In this document: positions 17,605 through 27,665 of the stretch, in pieces | How positions within the stretch are numbered: the first letter of the stretch is position 1 | Layout of the letters: the number at the start of each line of letters is the position of its first letter | NCBI RefSeq assembly: GCF_900113695.1 | Contig: NZ_FOQH01000005.1 | Span: 434,001-498,000 of the forward strand | DNA from: Albimonas pacifica | GTDB lineage: Bacteria > Pseudomonadota > Alphaproteobacteria > Rhodobacterales > Rhodobacteraceae | Length of the DNA stretch: 64,000 nt | Direction: 5' to 3' | Position numbers and translations under genes: made by a program | The notes under the pieces: generated by a model | The model's input: the letters and a program-made list of their open reading frames with translations, nothing else | What the model was told of the DNA's origin: nothing | Databases searched by the model: none

Positions 17605-18069
17605 TCAGCGGTCGGCGGGGCCCAGGCGGGGTCCCTCGGCGGCGGGGTCGCGCATCTCGGGCTCGAGGCGCATCATCGCGGCGTCGGGATCGGCGGCGAC
17701 GCCCTGGGCGCGGCCCTGCGCCTGGGGCGCGGGCGCCGGGGCGGGCTCGGGGCGCTGGAAGGCGGGGGCGGGCTCGCCGAAGCCGGGCTCGGCCCAGTCG
17801 CGGGCCGGGGCGGGGGCCGCGGGGCGCACCTGCTCGCGCACCCGGCGGAACACCAGGACCGAGTGGAACACCGTCTCGCGCCGCGACAGCCAGCCGTGCT
17901 TCTCCTCGCAGGGCAGGTTCTCGGCGCGCAGGAATTCCCAGCCGTCGATCGCTTCGGAGGAGAGCATCTCCTCGATCGTTCGGGCGAAGCTCTCGGCGCC
18001 CTTCGCGACGCCGCGGTAGCGGCCCGCGCGGCGAGGGGCGGCGACGGTCTTGTACTCGTATGCGCTCAT
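17605..18069 (-). CDS. DUF4177-like protein with Pro/Ala-rich tail
   Basis: This 154-aa protein has an N-terminal region (about residues 1-75) that resembles DUF4177 proteins: YEYKTVAAP, then SSEAIDGWEFLRAENLP and VFHSVLVFRRV. The second half is a low-complexity Pro/Ala/Glu-rich tail without predicted structure. The ATG at 18069 starts exactly at the conserved MSAYEYKTV; upstream frame is not needed. No function is established for the family. Repeat copy C lies 122 bp upstream of its start, between it and gatB. Confidence 0.72.
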   Translation of the reverse strand: MSAYEYKTVAAPRRAGRYRGVAKGAESFARTIEEMLSSEAIDGWEFLRAENLPCEEKHGWLSRRETVFHSVLVFRRVREQVRPAAPAPARDWAEPGFGEPAPAFQRPEPAPAPAPQAQGRAQGVAADPDAAMMRLEPEMRDPAAEGPRLGPADR

Positions 18070-18190
18070 TCGGCTGGATTCCCGGTTGCTCTTGCAGCGG
18101 ACCCTAGCCCGCGGATCGCCCATTTCCAACGGCCCCCGCACATGCCCGCGGCGGCAGCGTCCCCGGCGCCACGCGCAGACCCGTCCGGGA

Positions 18191-18461
18191 GCGCCTGTTC
18201 TCCGGAGCTGTCCATCGCGGGCGCCGATCAGAGCGACTCGCCCCCGGCCGTCAAGGATCGCGCAGCGACCCCGCGAAGCGGGGCTTGTCCTTGACGGCCG
18301 GGGGCGAGTCGCTCAGGCAGCCCGAGCGATGGACGGCTCCGGAGAACAGGCGCGGGCTTGTTCTCTGGTGAGTTCCGGAGCCCGCCGGAGGCTCGGCCCC
18401 CGGATCGGCTCCCGCCGCCCCCAATCGGCGCCGCCCCGGCCAAGCCCGCCCGCAGGGCGCC
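18191..18461 (+). repeat. structured intergenic repeat, copy C
   Basis: This copy has the same orientation as copy A. The inverted repeat spans 18191-18353, followed by the side block GGGCTTGTTCTCTGGTGAGT, the small hairpin and the terminal CAAGCCCGCCCGCAGGGCGCC. The long stem is CGCCCCCGGCCG paired with CGGCCGGGGGCG, different from A, B and D but again complementary. The apical hairpin is CCCCGC-GAA-GCGGGG. Read on the complement, the element starts 21 bases after the gatB stop, like copies B and D after their upstream genes. Confidence 0.85.
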
Positions 18462-18482
18462 TCCGGGCCGGGGAGCCCGCGC

Positions 18483-20000
18483 TCAGACCCCCAGCTTCTC
18501 GCGCACGATCTGGTTCACCGCCTTGGGGTTCGCCTTGCCGCCGGTCGCCTTCATGACCTGGCCCACGAACCACCCCGCCAGCGACGGCTTCTCCTGGGCC
18601 TGCGCCACCTTGTCGGGGTTCGCGGCGATAACCTCGTCGACGGCCGCCTCGATGGCGCCCGTGTCGGAGACCTGCTTCATCCCCTTGCGCTCCACGAGCT
18701 CGGCGGGATCGGCGCCCTTCTCCTCGGACCACAGCAGGTCGAGCACGTCCTTGCCGCCCTTGCCCGAGATCGCGTCCGAGCTGACCAGGTCGATCACGCC
18801 GCCCAGCTGCTGCGCGCTCACCGGGCTCTCGTCGATCGAATGCCCCTCCTTGTTGAGGCGCCCGAACAGCTCGTTGATCACCCAGTTGGCGGCGGTCTTG
18901 CCGTCGCGGCCTTCGGCCACCGCCTCGAAGAAGGCGGCGTTCTCGTGCTCGGCGGTCAGGACCGAGGCGTCGTATTCGGTCATCCCGTAGGCCTCGACGA
19001 AGCGCTTCTTCTTGGCGTCGGGCAGCTCGGGCAGGCTGTCGCGGACGCGGGCCACGTAGGCCTCGTCGATCTCCAGCGGCAGCAGGTCGGGGTCGGGGAA
19101 ATAGCGGTAGTCGTGCGCCTCCTCCTTGGAGCGCATCGAGCGGGTCTCGCCCTTGTTGGGATCGTAGAGCCGCGTCTCCTGGTCGACCGAGCCGCCGTCC
19201 TCGAGGATCGCGATCTGGCGGCGCGCCTCGTAGTCGATCGCCTGCTGGATGAAGCGCATCGAGTTCATGTTCTTGATCTCGCAGCGCGTGCCCAGCACGG
19301 AGAAGTCGCCCGTCTCGCGGAACCGCTCGTAGTCGCCCGGCTTGCAGACCGAGACGTTGACGTCCGCGCGCAGCGAGCCTTCCTGCATGTTGCCGTCGCA
19401 GGCGCCGAGATAGCGCAGGATCTGGCGCAGCTTGCGCACGTATTCCGCCGCCTCCTCGGGGCCGCGGATGTCGGGGCGGGAGACGATCTCCATCAGCGCG
19501 ACGCCGGTGCGGTTGAGGTCCACGAAGCTCAGCGACGGGTCCATGTCGTGGATCGACTTGCCCGCGTCCTGCTCGAGGTGGATGCGCTCGATGCGGACTT
19601 TCCGCGCCACCCCGGGCTCCATGTCCACCAGCACCTCGCCCTCGCCCACGATCGGGTGCTTGAACTGGCTGATCTGGTAGCCCTGCGGCAGGTCCGGGTA
19701 GAAGTAGTTCTTGCGGTCGAAGACCGAGCGCAGGTTGATCCGCGCGTTCAGCCCCAGGCCCGCGCGCACCGCCTGCTCGACGCAGAAGTCGTTGATCACC
19801 GGCAGCATGCCGGGCATCGCCGCGTCGACGAGGGAGACGTTGGTGTTGGGCTCGGCGCCGAAGGCGGTCGAGGCGCCGGAGAACAGCTTCGACTTCGAGA
19901 GGACCTGGGCATGGACCTCCATGCCGATCACGATCTCCCAGTCGCCCTGGGCGCCGTGAAGGACCTTCGCCTGCGGTTCGCGGTAGTCGAGCGCTTCCAT
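18483..20000 (-). CDS. gatB: Asp-tRNA(Asn)/Glu-tRNA(Gln) amidotransferase subunit B
   Basis: This 505-aa protein is the tRNA-binding and kinase subunit of GatCAB, which converts Glu-tRNA(Gln) and Asp-tRNA(Asn) to the amidated forms. [17 protein letters not shown] near residue 24 is the signature. [15 protein letters not shown], the helical middle and a C-terminal YqeY-like tail (about residues 360-505) follow in order. Full length matches the family. GatC and GatA are not adjacent, so the operon is split. Copy C of the structured repeat lies directly downstream. The 262 bp upstream, shared with the divergent solute-binding protein gene, is GC-rich without a recognised site. Confidence 0.97.
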   Translation of the reverse strand: MEALDYREPQAKVLHGAQGDWEIVIGMEVHAQVLSKSKLFSGASTAFGAEPNTNVSLVDAAMPGMLPVINDFCVEQAVRAGLGLNARINLRSVFDRKNYFYPDLPQGYQISQFKHPIVGEGEVLVDMEPGVARKVRIERIHLEQDAGKSIHDMDPSLSFVDLNRTGVALMEIVSRPDIRGPEEAAEYVRKLRQILRYLGACDGNMQEGSLRADVNVSVCKPGDYERFRETGDFSVLGTRCEIKNMNSMRFIQQAIDYEARRQIAILEDGGSVDQETRLYDPNKGETRSMRSKEEAHDYRYFPDPDLLPLEIDEAYVARVRDSLPELPDAKKKRFVEAYGMTEYDASVLTAEHENAAFFEAVAEGRDGKTAANWVINELFGRLNKEGHSIDESPVSAQQLGGVIDLVSSDAISGKGGKDVLDLLWSEEKGADPAELVERKGMKQVSDTGAIEAAVDEVIAANPDKVAQAQEKPSLAGWFVGQVMKATGGKANPKAVNQIVREKLGV

Positions 20001-20262
20001 GCTTCGTCGGGGCCTCTTGCGGGGGGCGCCGCGCGCGAGGGGCGCGCGCGGGCGGGGCGGGGGTCGGCTGCGCGGCCGGGCGCCGCGCGGCGGGTGTCGC
20101 CCGGGGGATAGCGCGAAGGGGGCGGGATTTCCAGACGCCGCGGGGCGGCGGCGGTCGGCGGGCCGGACGCGGGCGCGCGGCCGCGGCGGGGCGCGGGACC
20201 GAGCCGCGGGTTGCCTCGCCCCGGCGGAGGCGCGAGAGTGAGCCCGAAAGCGGGAGGGGCGC

Positions 20263-21120
20263 GTGGCGGGACGGGGTGCGAAACGGTGGGCGCTGGCGGC
20301 GCTGGCGGTCGGGATGCTGGCGGGGATCGCGCCGGCGGCGGCCGACGTGCTGGACGACGCCCTGGCGCGCGGGACGCTGCGGCTGGGCTACCGGCTCGAC
20401 GCGCCGCCCTTCTCCTACGCCGACGACGCGGGCCGGCCGGCGGGGCTGGCCGTTCAGCTCTGCGCTGCGGCCGCCCCGGGGCTGGTCGAGGCCGCGGGCG
20501 GGGGGATCGCGGTCGAATGGGTCCCCGTCACCGCCGCAGCCCGCTTCGAGGCGCTGGTCGAGGGGCGCATCGACCTGCTGTGCGGGCCCACCACCCAGAC
20601 CCTGAAGCGGCGGGCGAGCCTCGATTTCTCGATCCCCTACTATGTCGACGGCGCCGGCATCGTGTTCCGCAAGGGCGGCCCGGAGGCGCTGGAGCGGCTG
20701 ACCGACGAGCCGGTGGGCGTGCTCAACGGCACCACCACCGAGGCGCTGGCCCGCAAGGTGCTGGCCGAGCACGCGCCGGGCGCGCGGCTCGTCCTGTTCC
20801 GCAGCCATGTCGAGGGGCTGGAGGCGCTGCAGCGCGGCGACGTGGAGGCCTATCTGGGCGACCAGTCGATCCTGCTCTACCAGCTCGGCCGGATGCGCCC
20901 CACGGTGCAGCCGGTGATCGCGCGGCGCATGCTCTCGCGCGAGCCCTATGCGCTGGCGATGAAGCGGGGCGAGAGCCGGCTGCGCCTGGCGATCGACCGC
21001 GAGCTGAGCCGGATCTACGAGAGCGGCGCGATCTACGGGCTGATCCAGGAGTCGCTGGGACGCGTGCAGATCAGCCCGGAGATCGAGGCGATCTACGACG
21101 TGGTGGCGATCCCCGACTGA
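20263..21120 (+). CDS. periplasmic solute-binding protein (family 3), orphan
   Basis: This 285-aa protein has a signal peptide (residues 1-27, [15 protein letters not shown]). A family-3 amino-acid-type binding domain follows: [47 protein letters not shown] and [15 protein letters not shown]. These are the typical ligand-pocket and hinge stretches. The GTG start at 20263 has GGGAGGGG just upstream; no ATG gives the signal peptide. No ABC permease or ATPase gene is adjacent, so it either serves a transporter encoded elsewhere or has become a sensor-like or stand-alone protein. Repeat copy D begins 29 bp after its stop. Confidence 0.86.
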   Translation: MAGRGAKRWALAALAVGMLAGIAPAAADVLDDALARGTLRLGYRLDAPPFSYADDAGRPAGLAVQLCAAAAPGLVEAAGGGIAVEWVPVTAAARFEALVEGRIDLLCGPTTQTLKRRASLDFSIPYYVDGAGIVFRKGGPEALERLTDEPVGVLNGTTTEALARKVLAEHAPGARLVLFRSHVEGLEALQRGDVEAYLGDQSILLYQLGRMRPTVQPVIARRMLSREPYALAMKRGESRLRLAIDRELSRIYESGAIYGLIQESLGRVQISPEIEAIYDVVAIPD

Positions 21121-21149
21121 CCGTGCGCCGGCGGGCGCCGGGGGACGGA

Positions 21150-21420
21150 GGCGCCCTGCGGGCGGGCTTGGCTGCGGCGCGAGGATGGGGAGGCTTCGCA
21201 GAGGCTGCTTGCGGGGAGCCTCCGGCGGGCTCCGAACTCACCAAAGAACAAGGCCCCCGCGCCTGTTCTCCAGATCCGTCCATCGCGTCCGATGCCTGAG
21301 CGACTCGCCCGCCCCGGTCAAGGACAAGCCGCGCAAGCGCGGTCGCTGCGCGATCCTTGACCGGGGCGGGCGAGTCGCTCTGATCGGCATCCGCGATGGA
21401 CGGCTCCGGAGAACAGGCGC
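21150..21420 (-). repeat. structured intergenic repeat, copy D
   Basis: This copy has the same orientation as copy B: conserved GGCGCCCTGCGGGCGGGCTT, side hairpin, then the 162-bp inverted repeat at 21259-21420. The long stem is CGCCCGCCCCGG with CCGGGGCGGGCG and the apical hairpin is CCGCGC-AA-GCGCGG. It fills most of the 353-bp convergent gap between the solute-binding protein and glgC and ends 53 bp before the glgC stop, the same spacing as copy B to the J-domain gene. Confidence 0.85.
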
Positions 21421-21473
21421 TCTGCGAGGGCCCCCGGCGTCGCGCCGGGGCGCCCGGGCGGGCGGGCGTCGGG

Positions 21474-22784
21474 TCAGGAGACGACGCCCGCGAGCTCGCC
21501 GCCCAGCGCCTCGGCGCGGCGGCGGAGCATGTCGGCGGTGATCAGGATCACCCCGCCCTCCGAGACCCGGAACCAGCGCGCGTCCTCGGCCCGGTCCTCG
21601 CCGACCACCAGGCCGCGCGGGATCTCGACGCCCGAGTCGATCACCACGTTGCGCAGGCGCGCGTGGCGGTTGACCGTCACGTAGGGCAGGGCGACCACCT
21701 GGCGCAGCTCCGAGTAGGAATGCGCCTTCACCCCGGTGAACAGCAGGCTCTCGCGCACCTGCGAGCCCGAGACGATGCAGCCCCCCGAGACCAGGGCGTT
21801 GAAGGCCGAGCCGCGGCGCCCGTCGCTGTCGTGCACGAACTTCGCCGGCGGGGTCAGCTCGGAATAGGTCCAGATCGGCCAGTCGTTCGACCAGATGTCG
21901 AGCGAGGGCTCGAACTGGGTCAGGTCGATGTTGGCCTGGTGGAAGGCGTCCACCGTGCCCACGTCGCGCCAGTAGGGCTCGGTCTCGTCGCCGGTCATCA
22001 CGCAGCTTTCGGAGAAGCTGTGCGCCTGCGCGCCGCCCGCCGCCACCAGCGCCGGGATGATGTCCTTGCCGAAGTCGTGCTCCGAGCGCGCGTCCTCGGC
22101 GTCGGCCTGCAGGATGTCGATCAGCTTCGCGGTCTCGAACACGTAGATGCCCATCGAGGCGAGGCAGCGGCCCGGGCGGCCCGGCATCTCCGGCGGGTCG
22201 GCGGGCTTTTCGAGGAACTCGGTGATCTTGCCGCCGTCGCCCACGGCCATCACGCCGAAGGCCGAGGCCTCTTCCCTTGAGACCTCGATGCAGCCGACGG
22301 TGACGTCCGCGCCGCTCTCGACGTGCTGGGCGATCATCCGGCTGTAGTCCATCTTGTAGATGTGGTCGCCGGCCAGGATCACCATGTACTTGGGCTCGTA
22401 GCCCTCGACGATGTCGATGTTCTGGAACACCGCGTCGGCGGTGCCGAGATACCAGTTGCGCTCGTCCACCCGCTGGCTGGCGGGCAGGATGTCGAGCCCC
22501 TCGCCGCGCGACGAGTTGAAGAACGACCAGCCCCGCTGCAGGTGGCGGATCAGCGAGTGCGCCTTGTACTGCGTCGCCACCCCGATGCGCCGGATGCCCG
22601 AGTTGACCGCGTTCGACAGCGCGAAGTCGATGATCCGCGCCTTGCCGCCGAAATAGACCGCCGGTTTCGCGCGCCGGTCGGTCAGCTCGCGCAGGCGCGA
22701 GCCGCGGCCCCCCGCGAGGACGAAGGCCATCGACTGTCGGGCGAGGCCTCCGGGATCCGAGGCGCCCCTGTGCGTGCCGTGCAT
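21474..22784 (-). CDS. glgC: glucose-1-phosphate adenylyltransferase (ADP-glucose pyrophosphorylase)
   Basis: This 436-aa enzyme makes ADP-glucose from ATP and glucose 1-phosphate. The nucleotidyltransferase signature [20 protein letters not shown] appears near residue 20. [19 protein letters not shown] and [16 protein letters not shown] follow, and a left-handed beta-helix C-terminal domain includes [16 protein letters not shown]. The ATG at 22784 is chosen because GGGAGGG lies six bases upstream and the remaining length is normal; the frame stays open to 22925. It is the last gene of galU-glgB-gghA-glgC on this strand. ADP-glucose is the donor for GlgA and for GgpS in this same locus, which makes it the branch-point supplier. 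Confidence 0.97.
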   Translation of the reverse strand: MHGTHRGASDPGGLARQSMAFVLAGGRGSRLRELTDRRAKPAVYFGGKARIIDFALSNAVNSGIRRIGVATQYKAHSLIRHLQRGWSFFNSSRGEGLDILPASQRVDERNWYLGTADAVFQNIDIVEGYEPKYMVILAGDHIYKMDYSRMIAQHVESGADVTVGCIEVSREEASAFGVMAVGDGGKITEFLEKPADPPEMPGRPGRCLASMGIYVFETAKLIDILQADAEDARSEHDFGKDIIPALVAAGGAQAHSFSESCVMTGDETEPYWRDVGTVDAFHQANIDLTQFEPSLDIWSNDWPIWTYSELTPPAKFVHDSDGRRGSAFNALVSGGCIVSGSQVRESLLFTGVKAHSYSELRQVVALPYVTVNRHARLRNVVIDSGVEIPRGLVVGEDRAEDARWFRVSEGGVILITADMLRRRAEALGGELAGVVS

Positions 22785-22899
22785 CCGACCCTCCCTTGCG
22801 TCGGTTCGTCCCGAACCGGGACCATAGACGATTCCCGGGGCGGCGCATTGAGATTGCGCCGCTTTCTCACGCTTTTCGCGCCCGGACGTCCCCGCAGCC

Positions 22900-25266
22900 T
22901 CAGTCGGGGCGACGGGTGAACACAACCCCCATCGAGTCCCGCAGCGTGATCGGCCCGCCCGTGTAGTCCGGCCCGATCGAGGGCGTGCGCAGCGCCAGCT
23001 CCCACCCCTCCTGGCTCCAGGCCTGGTGGTCGAGGGTCAGGGGATCGAAGTCGGTGGTCTCGCCCCCCTCCATATGCACCACCATGTACACCTGCTCCCC
23101 GTCCGGTCCGTGGCGGAAGGAGGTGAACAGGACCGTGCCGTCCACCGGCTGGGCGTAGGAGAAGCTGTCGCGCGGCCCGAAGTTGTTGCGAAGCCACGGG
23201 CGTTTCGCGCGGAACTCGCGCAGGGCGAGGCCGAAGGAGGTCTGCGCCTCCGACAGCCGGTCCACGTAGCCCGCGACGTTGCAGTAGTCGTGCATGTCGT
23301 CCATCCAGGCCCGCGCGATCAGCTTCAGACCCGCCGGCGTGAAGGGCTTGGGCCCCGAGAGCGGCGGGTCGACCGCGTTCAGCAGCCCCGAGATCACGTC
23401 GAGGTCGTAGTCCGTCACCTCGACCAGCGCCGGCAGCACCTTGAGGTAGCGGTCGAGATCCTCGCGCGTCTCGAAGCCCAGCGCCTTCAGCCGGGCGAAG
23501 GAGGAGGGCATCGAGAAGGCGTATTCGTCGACCTGCCAGTCGAAGCTGATCGCCTCCTCGGCCATGATCTTCACGCCGTACTTGTCGTCCTGGTTGCGGA
23601 TGAAGCCCCAGGACGCCCGCGCGACCGCGTTGAGGAAGTCCATCGGCACGCCCGGAAACGCCGCGTAGGTCAGCATCGAGATCGCGGGGTTGTCGTAGGC
23701 GTGGTCGAGGATGTCCATCCGCGTGTCGCCGAGCCGCGTGTTCACGTTGAGCTTGGGGTTCACCTGCGTGCCCCGGCGCAGCGTGTCGTGGTTGGCGCAG
23801 CCCGAGATCCAGTTCGAGCCGCCCTCGACGATCTCGCGGATCCGCCACCATTTCGACAGCCAGAACGTGTAGAGGAACGGCGTGTTGTGGGCGAAGGTCA
23901 GCGGGCCCCACTGGAACACGTCGTCGTCGCGCTGGGTCTCGATCACCGCCTTGTAGGTCGAGGAGAGCTCCCAGTCCTCCTGCGGCCAGGGGCGGCCGTC
24001 CTCGAACACGAACCAGGGGCGGAACTTCGCGCCGGCGACCTCCTGCACGACGTCCGCCATCTCCTGGAGGTAGTCGTCGTCGTGGCGCATCACCTCGGCG
24101 TCGGCGTCCCACCACTTGAAGTCCTGGGCGCCGTCGACGCGGATCCCGTCGGCGCCGAAATCGCCCTTGCGCCGCTGCATCTCCAGCAGCATCGCGCGCA
24201 CGTTCCAGTTCCGGTAGTTGACGTTCTGGCCGTACATGTTGGGCCCGGCGAACCAGTGGCGGTTGAGCACCTCGAGCCCCTGGTTGTCGGAATGCCCGTA
24301 GACCACGTCGAAGATCAGCTTCTTGGGCTTGCCGGGGAAGTTGTGCAGCGCCGCGGCCACGTCGACCAGCTCGTCCGGGCGCCCGGTCTCGAGGATCGCG
24401 GGGTTCACGCCCGCCATGCCGGCCAGCACGTTGTCGTAGCCCCAGTTGGTGGTGTCGGGGCGGCGCAGGTCGATGGTCACCACGTCGCCGTAGTCGGCGT
24501 CGTCGTGCCAGAAGCTCGGGCCCGCCTCGTAGACCGTGGTCGGCTCGACGGGCAGGAGCTGCACGGCGTCGTAGCCCAGGAACAGCCGGTCGGCGGGCTC
24601 CAGCGCGCCGCCGTGGCGCACGCGGTCGCCCACGTGCTCGATCTGTCGCGCGAGGCTCGCGAGCGTGCGGCCCACCGTGGCGGTCGAGGTGTGGATCTGC
24701 AGGATGTTGACCGGGGGCCCGAGCTTGGTCGGCGCGCCGTCGGGGCCGGGCTCCAGCCCCTCGAAATAGGCCTTGTCTGCGCGGGCCGCCTGCATGGCGG
24801 CGACGTCGTAGAGCTCGGCCGGGGCGAAGACGCCGAAGGGGACCGAGATCGCCATCGGGTCGAAGATCCGCTTCCAGTAGCCGTTGGCGTCGCGCCAGGT
24901 CAGGCAGTAGAAGTCGCCGATCTGCTCGCGCGTGCCCGCCCGCATCCCCTGCACCGCGCAGAACACCCAGGCGTCGGTGCGCGCCACCGGAACCCGGGTG
25001 CGCCGGAAGCGGGCGTTCTGGCGCGAGACCGTCAGCGAGACCTGGGCGTCGGGCTGCAGCACCTCGAGGAACACGTCCCCGTCGGGGATGCGCATCTCCA
25101 GCAGCTCGGGGGCCCAGAAGCCGAACTCGGCCGTCTCGCCCTTCACGAAGGCGCCCATCCGCTTGGCGGTGAGCTGCGCCGCCTCGTAGTTGGTTCCGGC
25201 CGAGGCGTGGACGATGCGGCAGTGTTCCGCAAGCGCCTCGGTGGCGGCGTCGTCGCGAAGGATCAT
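22900..25266 (-). CDS. gghA: glucosylglycerol hydrolase (GghA-like, GH13-related)
   Basis: This 788-aa protein is of the glucosylglycerol-hydrolase type known from cyanobacteria (Slr1670/GghA). It shows [26 protein letters not shown] and [18 protein letters not shown] in its N-terminal part. A GH13-like barrel follows, with the nucleophile Asp in [16 protein letters not shown], the acid/base Glu in [10 protein letters not shown] and the third carboxylate in [12 protein letters not shown]. The expected reaction is 2-O-glucosylglycerol to glucose and glycerol. The assignment rests on remembered family features plus the presence of ggpS about 6 kb away. It lies between glgB and glgC on the same strand (55 and 115 bp gaps). 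An alternative is another GH13 sucrose/glucan hydrolase. Confidence 0.84.
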   Translation of the reverse strand: MILRDDAATEALAEHCRIVHASAGTNYEAAQLTAKRMGAFVKGETAEFGFWAPELLEMRIPDGDVFLEVLQPDAQVSLTVSRQNARFRRTRVPVARTDAWVFCAVQGMRAGTREQIGDFYCLTWRDANGYWKRIFDPMAISVPFGVFAPAELYDVAAMQAARADKAYFEGLEPGPDGAPTKLGPPVNILQIHTSTATVGRTLASLARQIEHVGDRVRHGGALEPADRLFLGYDAVQLLPVEPTTVYEAGPSFWHDDADYGDVVTIDLRRPDTTNWGYDNVLAGMAGVNPAILETGRPDELVDVAAALHNFPGKPKKLIFDVVYGHSDNQGLEVLNRHWFAGPNMYGQNVNYRNWNVRAMLLEMQRRKGDFGADGIRVDGAQDFKWWDADAEVMRHDDDYLQEMADVVQEVAGAKFRPWFVFEDGRPWPQEDWELSSTYKAVIETQRDDDVFQWGPLTFAHNTPFLYTFWLSKWWRIREIVEGGSNWISGCANHDTLRRGTQVNPKLNVNTRLGDTRMDILDHAYDNPAISMLTYAAFPGVPMDFLNAVARASWGFIRNQDDKYGVKIMAEEAISFDWQVDEYAFSMPSSFARLKALGFETREDLDRYLKVLPALVEVTDYDLDVISGLLNAVDPPLSGPKPFTPAGLKLIARAWMDDMHDYCNVAGYVDRLSEAQTSFGLALREFRAKRPWLRNNFGPRDSFSYAQPVDGTVLFTSFRHGPDGEQVYMVVHMEGGETTDFDPLTLDHQAWSQEGWELALRTPSIGPDYTGGPITLRDSMGVVFTRRPD

Positions 25267-25321
25267 AGGAGGCCGTCTCCTTTTCGGGGGAACAGGGTTG
25301 GGGCGGGGCGCGCAGGCGCCC

Positions 25322-27547
25322 TCAGCCCTCCAGTTCGAAGATCATGCCGGTCAGCGGCGGCAGCGAGAGCTTCAGCGAATGCTCGAACCCATGCGCCGGG
25401 GCCGCGTCCGCCTGGACCGTGCCTGAGGGCCCTCTGCCAGCGCCGCCATAGGCTTGCGCGTCGGAGTTCACACGGGTTCTCCAGGCGCCTGCGGCCGGCA
25501 CGCCGATGCGCCAGTCGTCGTATTGCGCGCCGGAGAAGTTGTAGACGCACAGCACCGGCTTCGCGCCCTCCGCCAGCCGCAGCCAGGCGTAGACCGACTG
25601 CGCCTCGGCCGAGCCGTCGACCCAGCGGAAGCCGTCCTCGCGGCAGTCGCCTTTGTGCAACGCCTCAGCATCGCGGTACAGGTGATTGAGATCGCGCACC
25701 AATTTTCGCAGCCCATCGTGCTTCGGATCGGCCAGCAGGTCCCAGTCGACCGAGGTCTCGTGGTTCCACTCGGTGGCCTGGCCGAACTCCTGCCCCATGA
25801 ACAGGAGCTTCTTGCCGGGGTGTCCGAACATGAAGGCGTAATAGGCTCGAAGGTTTGCGAATTTCCCCCACATGTCGCCCGGCATCTTGGCCAGCATCGA
25901 GCCCTTGCCGTGCACCACCTCGTCATGGCTGATCGGGAGGACGAAGTTCTCCGAGAAGGCGTAGTGCAGGCCGAAGCTGATCTCGCCGTGGTGGTGGCGG
26001 CGGTGGATCGGGTCGCGCTCGATGTACTGGAGCGTGTCGTGCATCCAGCCCATGTTCCACTTGAACCCGAAGCCCAAGCCCCCGTCGTGGACGGGCTTCG
26101 AGACGCCGGGCCAGGCGGTCGACTCCTCGGCGATGGTCATCACCGAGGGATCGTCGCCGTAGACCTCGGCGTTCACGCGGCGCAGGAAGTTCACCGACTC
26201 CCAGTTCTCCCGCCCGCCGTCGCGGTTGGGCACCCACTCGCCCGGTTTGCGCGAGTAGTCGCGGTAGAGCATCGAGGCCACCGCATCCACCCGCAGGCCG
26301 TCGACATGGTGCTCGGTCAGCCAGTAGCGCCCGTTGGCGGCGAGGAAGTTCGCGACCTCGCGCCGGCCGAGGTTGTAGATCAGCGTGTTCCAGTCGGGGT
26401 GATAGCCCTGCCGGGGGTCGTCGTGTTCATAGAGGTGCGTGCCGTCGAACTTCGCCAGCCCGTGCGCGTCCGAGGGGAAATGCGCCGGCACCCAGTCGAG
26501 GATCAGCCCCAGGCCCGCGGCGTGGCAGGCCTCGACGAAGTCGCGGAACTCGTGCGGACCGCCGAGGCGGGAGGTCGGGGCGTAGAGCCCGACGGGCTGG
26601 TAGCCCCAGGAGCCGTCGAACGGATGCTCGGTGATCGGCAGCGCCTCGATATGGGTGAAGCCCATCTCGGCGACGTAGGGGACCATCTGCTCGGCGAGGT
26701 CGCGCCAGCTCAGCCACTCCCACAGGTTCTTCTTCTTCCACGAGGGCAGGTGCGCCTCGTAGATCGAGATCGGGGCGTCGACCGACTGGCGGGCGGCCCG
26801 GCTCTCCATCCAGGCCGCGTCGCGCCACTTGCGCCCGCGCAGGTCGCGCACGACCGAGCAGTTGTCGGGGCGCATCTCGGCGCCGAAGCCCACGGGGTCG
26901 GACTTGGGGGGCAGCAGCTCCCAGTCGGGGCCCAGCAGCTCGTACTTGTAGCGCGCGCCGTCGCCCACGGCGGGGATGAAGATCTCCCACACGCCGGTGG
27001 AGCCGCGGGGGCGCAGCACGTGGCGCCGGCCGTCCCAGTCGTTGAAGTCGCCGACCACCGAGACGCGCCTGGCGGAGGGGGCCCAGACCGCGAAGGAGGT
27101 TCCCTGCACGCCCTCATGCTCGCGCACATGGGCGCCGAGCACGTCCCACAGGCGGCCGTGGGCGCCCTCGGCGAAGAGGTGCTCGTCGAGCTCGCCGAGG
27201 ATCGGGGCGAAGCGGTAGACCTCCTTCACCTCCCAGTCGGTCCCGCCCCGCCAGGCGCGGTAGTTCCAGGCCTCGGGGCGGGCGTCGAGCAGGGCTGCGA
27301 AGACGTCCGCGCCCTGGGGGGAGAGTTCGGCGAAGGTCTCGCCCTCGAGGTCGATGGCCTCGACGCGCTCGGCGCCGGGGACGAAGGCCGCGAGGCGCCA
27401 GGCGTCATCCTGCGGATGCGCGCCGAGCACGTCGAACAGCGAGGATTGGCGGCCCTGGGCGATGCGCTCGGCCAACTCCGTCGGAATCAGCGGGCCGGCC
27501 CCGGTTTCGATCCGGTGCGGGCGATAGGTCACGACGATCTCTTCCAT
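25322..27547 (-). CDS. glgB: 1,4-alpha-glucan branching enzyme
   Basis: This 741-aa GH13 branching enzyme creates alpha-1,6 branches in glycogen. The N-terminal early-set (CBM48-like) region includes TSFAVWAPSARRVSVVGDFN. The catalytic residues are in GLRVDAVASMLYRDYSR (nucleophile), TIAEESTAWPGVS (acid/base) and LPISHDEVVHGKGS (third carboxylate). Length and an additional N-terminal module of about 100 residues match proteobacterial GlgB. The ATG at 27547 begins the family-like N-terminus; the much longer open frame upstream overlaps galU and is spurious. It follows galU after a 118-bp gap with a strong hairpin and precedes gghA by 55 bp. Confidence 0.96.
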   Translation of the reverse strand: MEEIVVTYRPHRIETGAGPLIPTELAERIAQGRQSSLFDVLGAHPQDDAWRLAAFVPGAERVEAIDLEGETFAELSPQGADVFAALLDARPEAWNYRAWRGGTDWEVKEVYRFAPILGELDEHLFAEGAHGRLWDVLGAHVREHEGVQGTSFAVWAPSARRVSVVGDFNDWDGRRHVLRPRGSTGVWEIFIPAVGDGARYKYELLGPDWELLPPKSDPVGFGAEMRPDNCSVVRDLRGRKWRDAAWMESRAARQSVDAPISIYEAHLPSWKKKNLWEWLSWRDLAEQMVPYVAEMGFTHIEALPITEHPFDGSWGYQPVGLYAPTSRLGGPHEFRDFVEACHAAGLGLILDWVPAHFPSDAHGLAKFDGTHLYEHDDPRQGYHPDWNTLIYNLGRREVANFLAANGRYWLTEHHVDGLRVDAVASMLYRDYSRKPGEWVPNRDGGRENWESVNFLRRVNAEVYGDDPSVMTIAEESTAWPGVSKPVHDGGLGFGFKWNMGWMHDTLQYIERDPIHRRHHHGEISFGLHYAFSENFVLPISHDEVVHGKGSMLAKMPGDMWGKFANLRAYYAFMFGHPGKKLLFMGQEFGQATEWNHETSVDWDLLADPKHDGLRKLVRDLNHLYRDAEALHKGDCREDGFRWVDGSAEAQSVYAWLRLAEGAKPVLCVYNFSGAQYDDWRIGVPAAGAWRTRVNSDAQAYGGAGRGPSGTVQADAAPAHGFEHSLKLSLPPLTGMIFELEG

Positions 27548-27601
27548 GTCTGCGCGCGGCGGGGCCGCGACGGGGCAGGGCGAAGCTGTCCTGGAAACAG
27601 T

Positions 27602-27650
27602 AGGGCGCCGGACCCCGGGGGACCACCCGTCCCCCGGTCTCCGGCGCCCT
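27602..27650. terminator. strong hairpin between galU and glgB
   Basis: An extended inverted repeat has outer arms AGGGCGCCGGA / TCCGGCGCCCT and inner arms CCGGGGGAC / GTCCCCCGG, interrupted by one small internal loop. It lies 15 bp after the galU stop and before glgB on the same strand, so it may terminate or attenuate galU transcription before glgB. Confidence 0.65.
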
Positions 27651-27665
27651 GAATTTTCCGCCGGT

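Noticed and set aside
14377-21420. CRISPR array, integron attC sites or a simple IS/MITE as explanation of the four repeats
   Set aside because: Copies are kilobases apart in alternating orientation, without spacers or cas/integrase genes. They lack short attC-type core sites, show no clear target duplications, and carry an asymmetric conserved side block that an ordinary MITE would not need.
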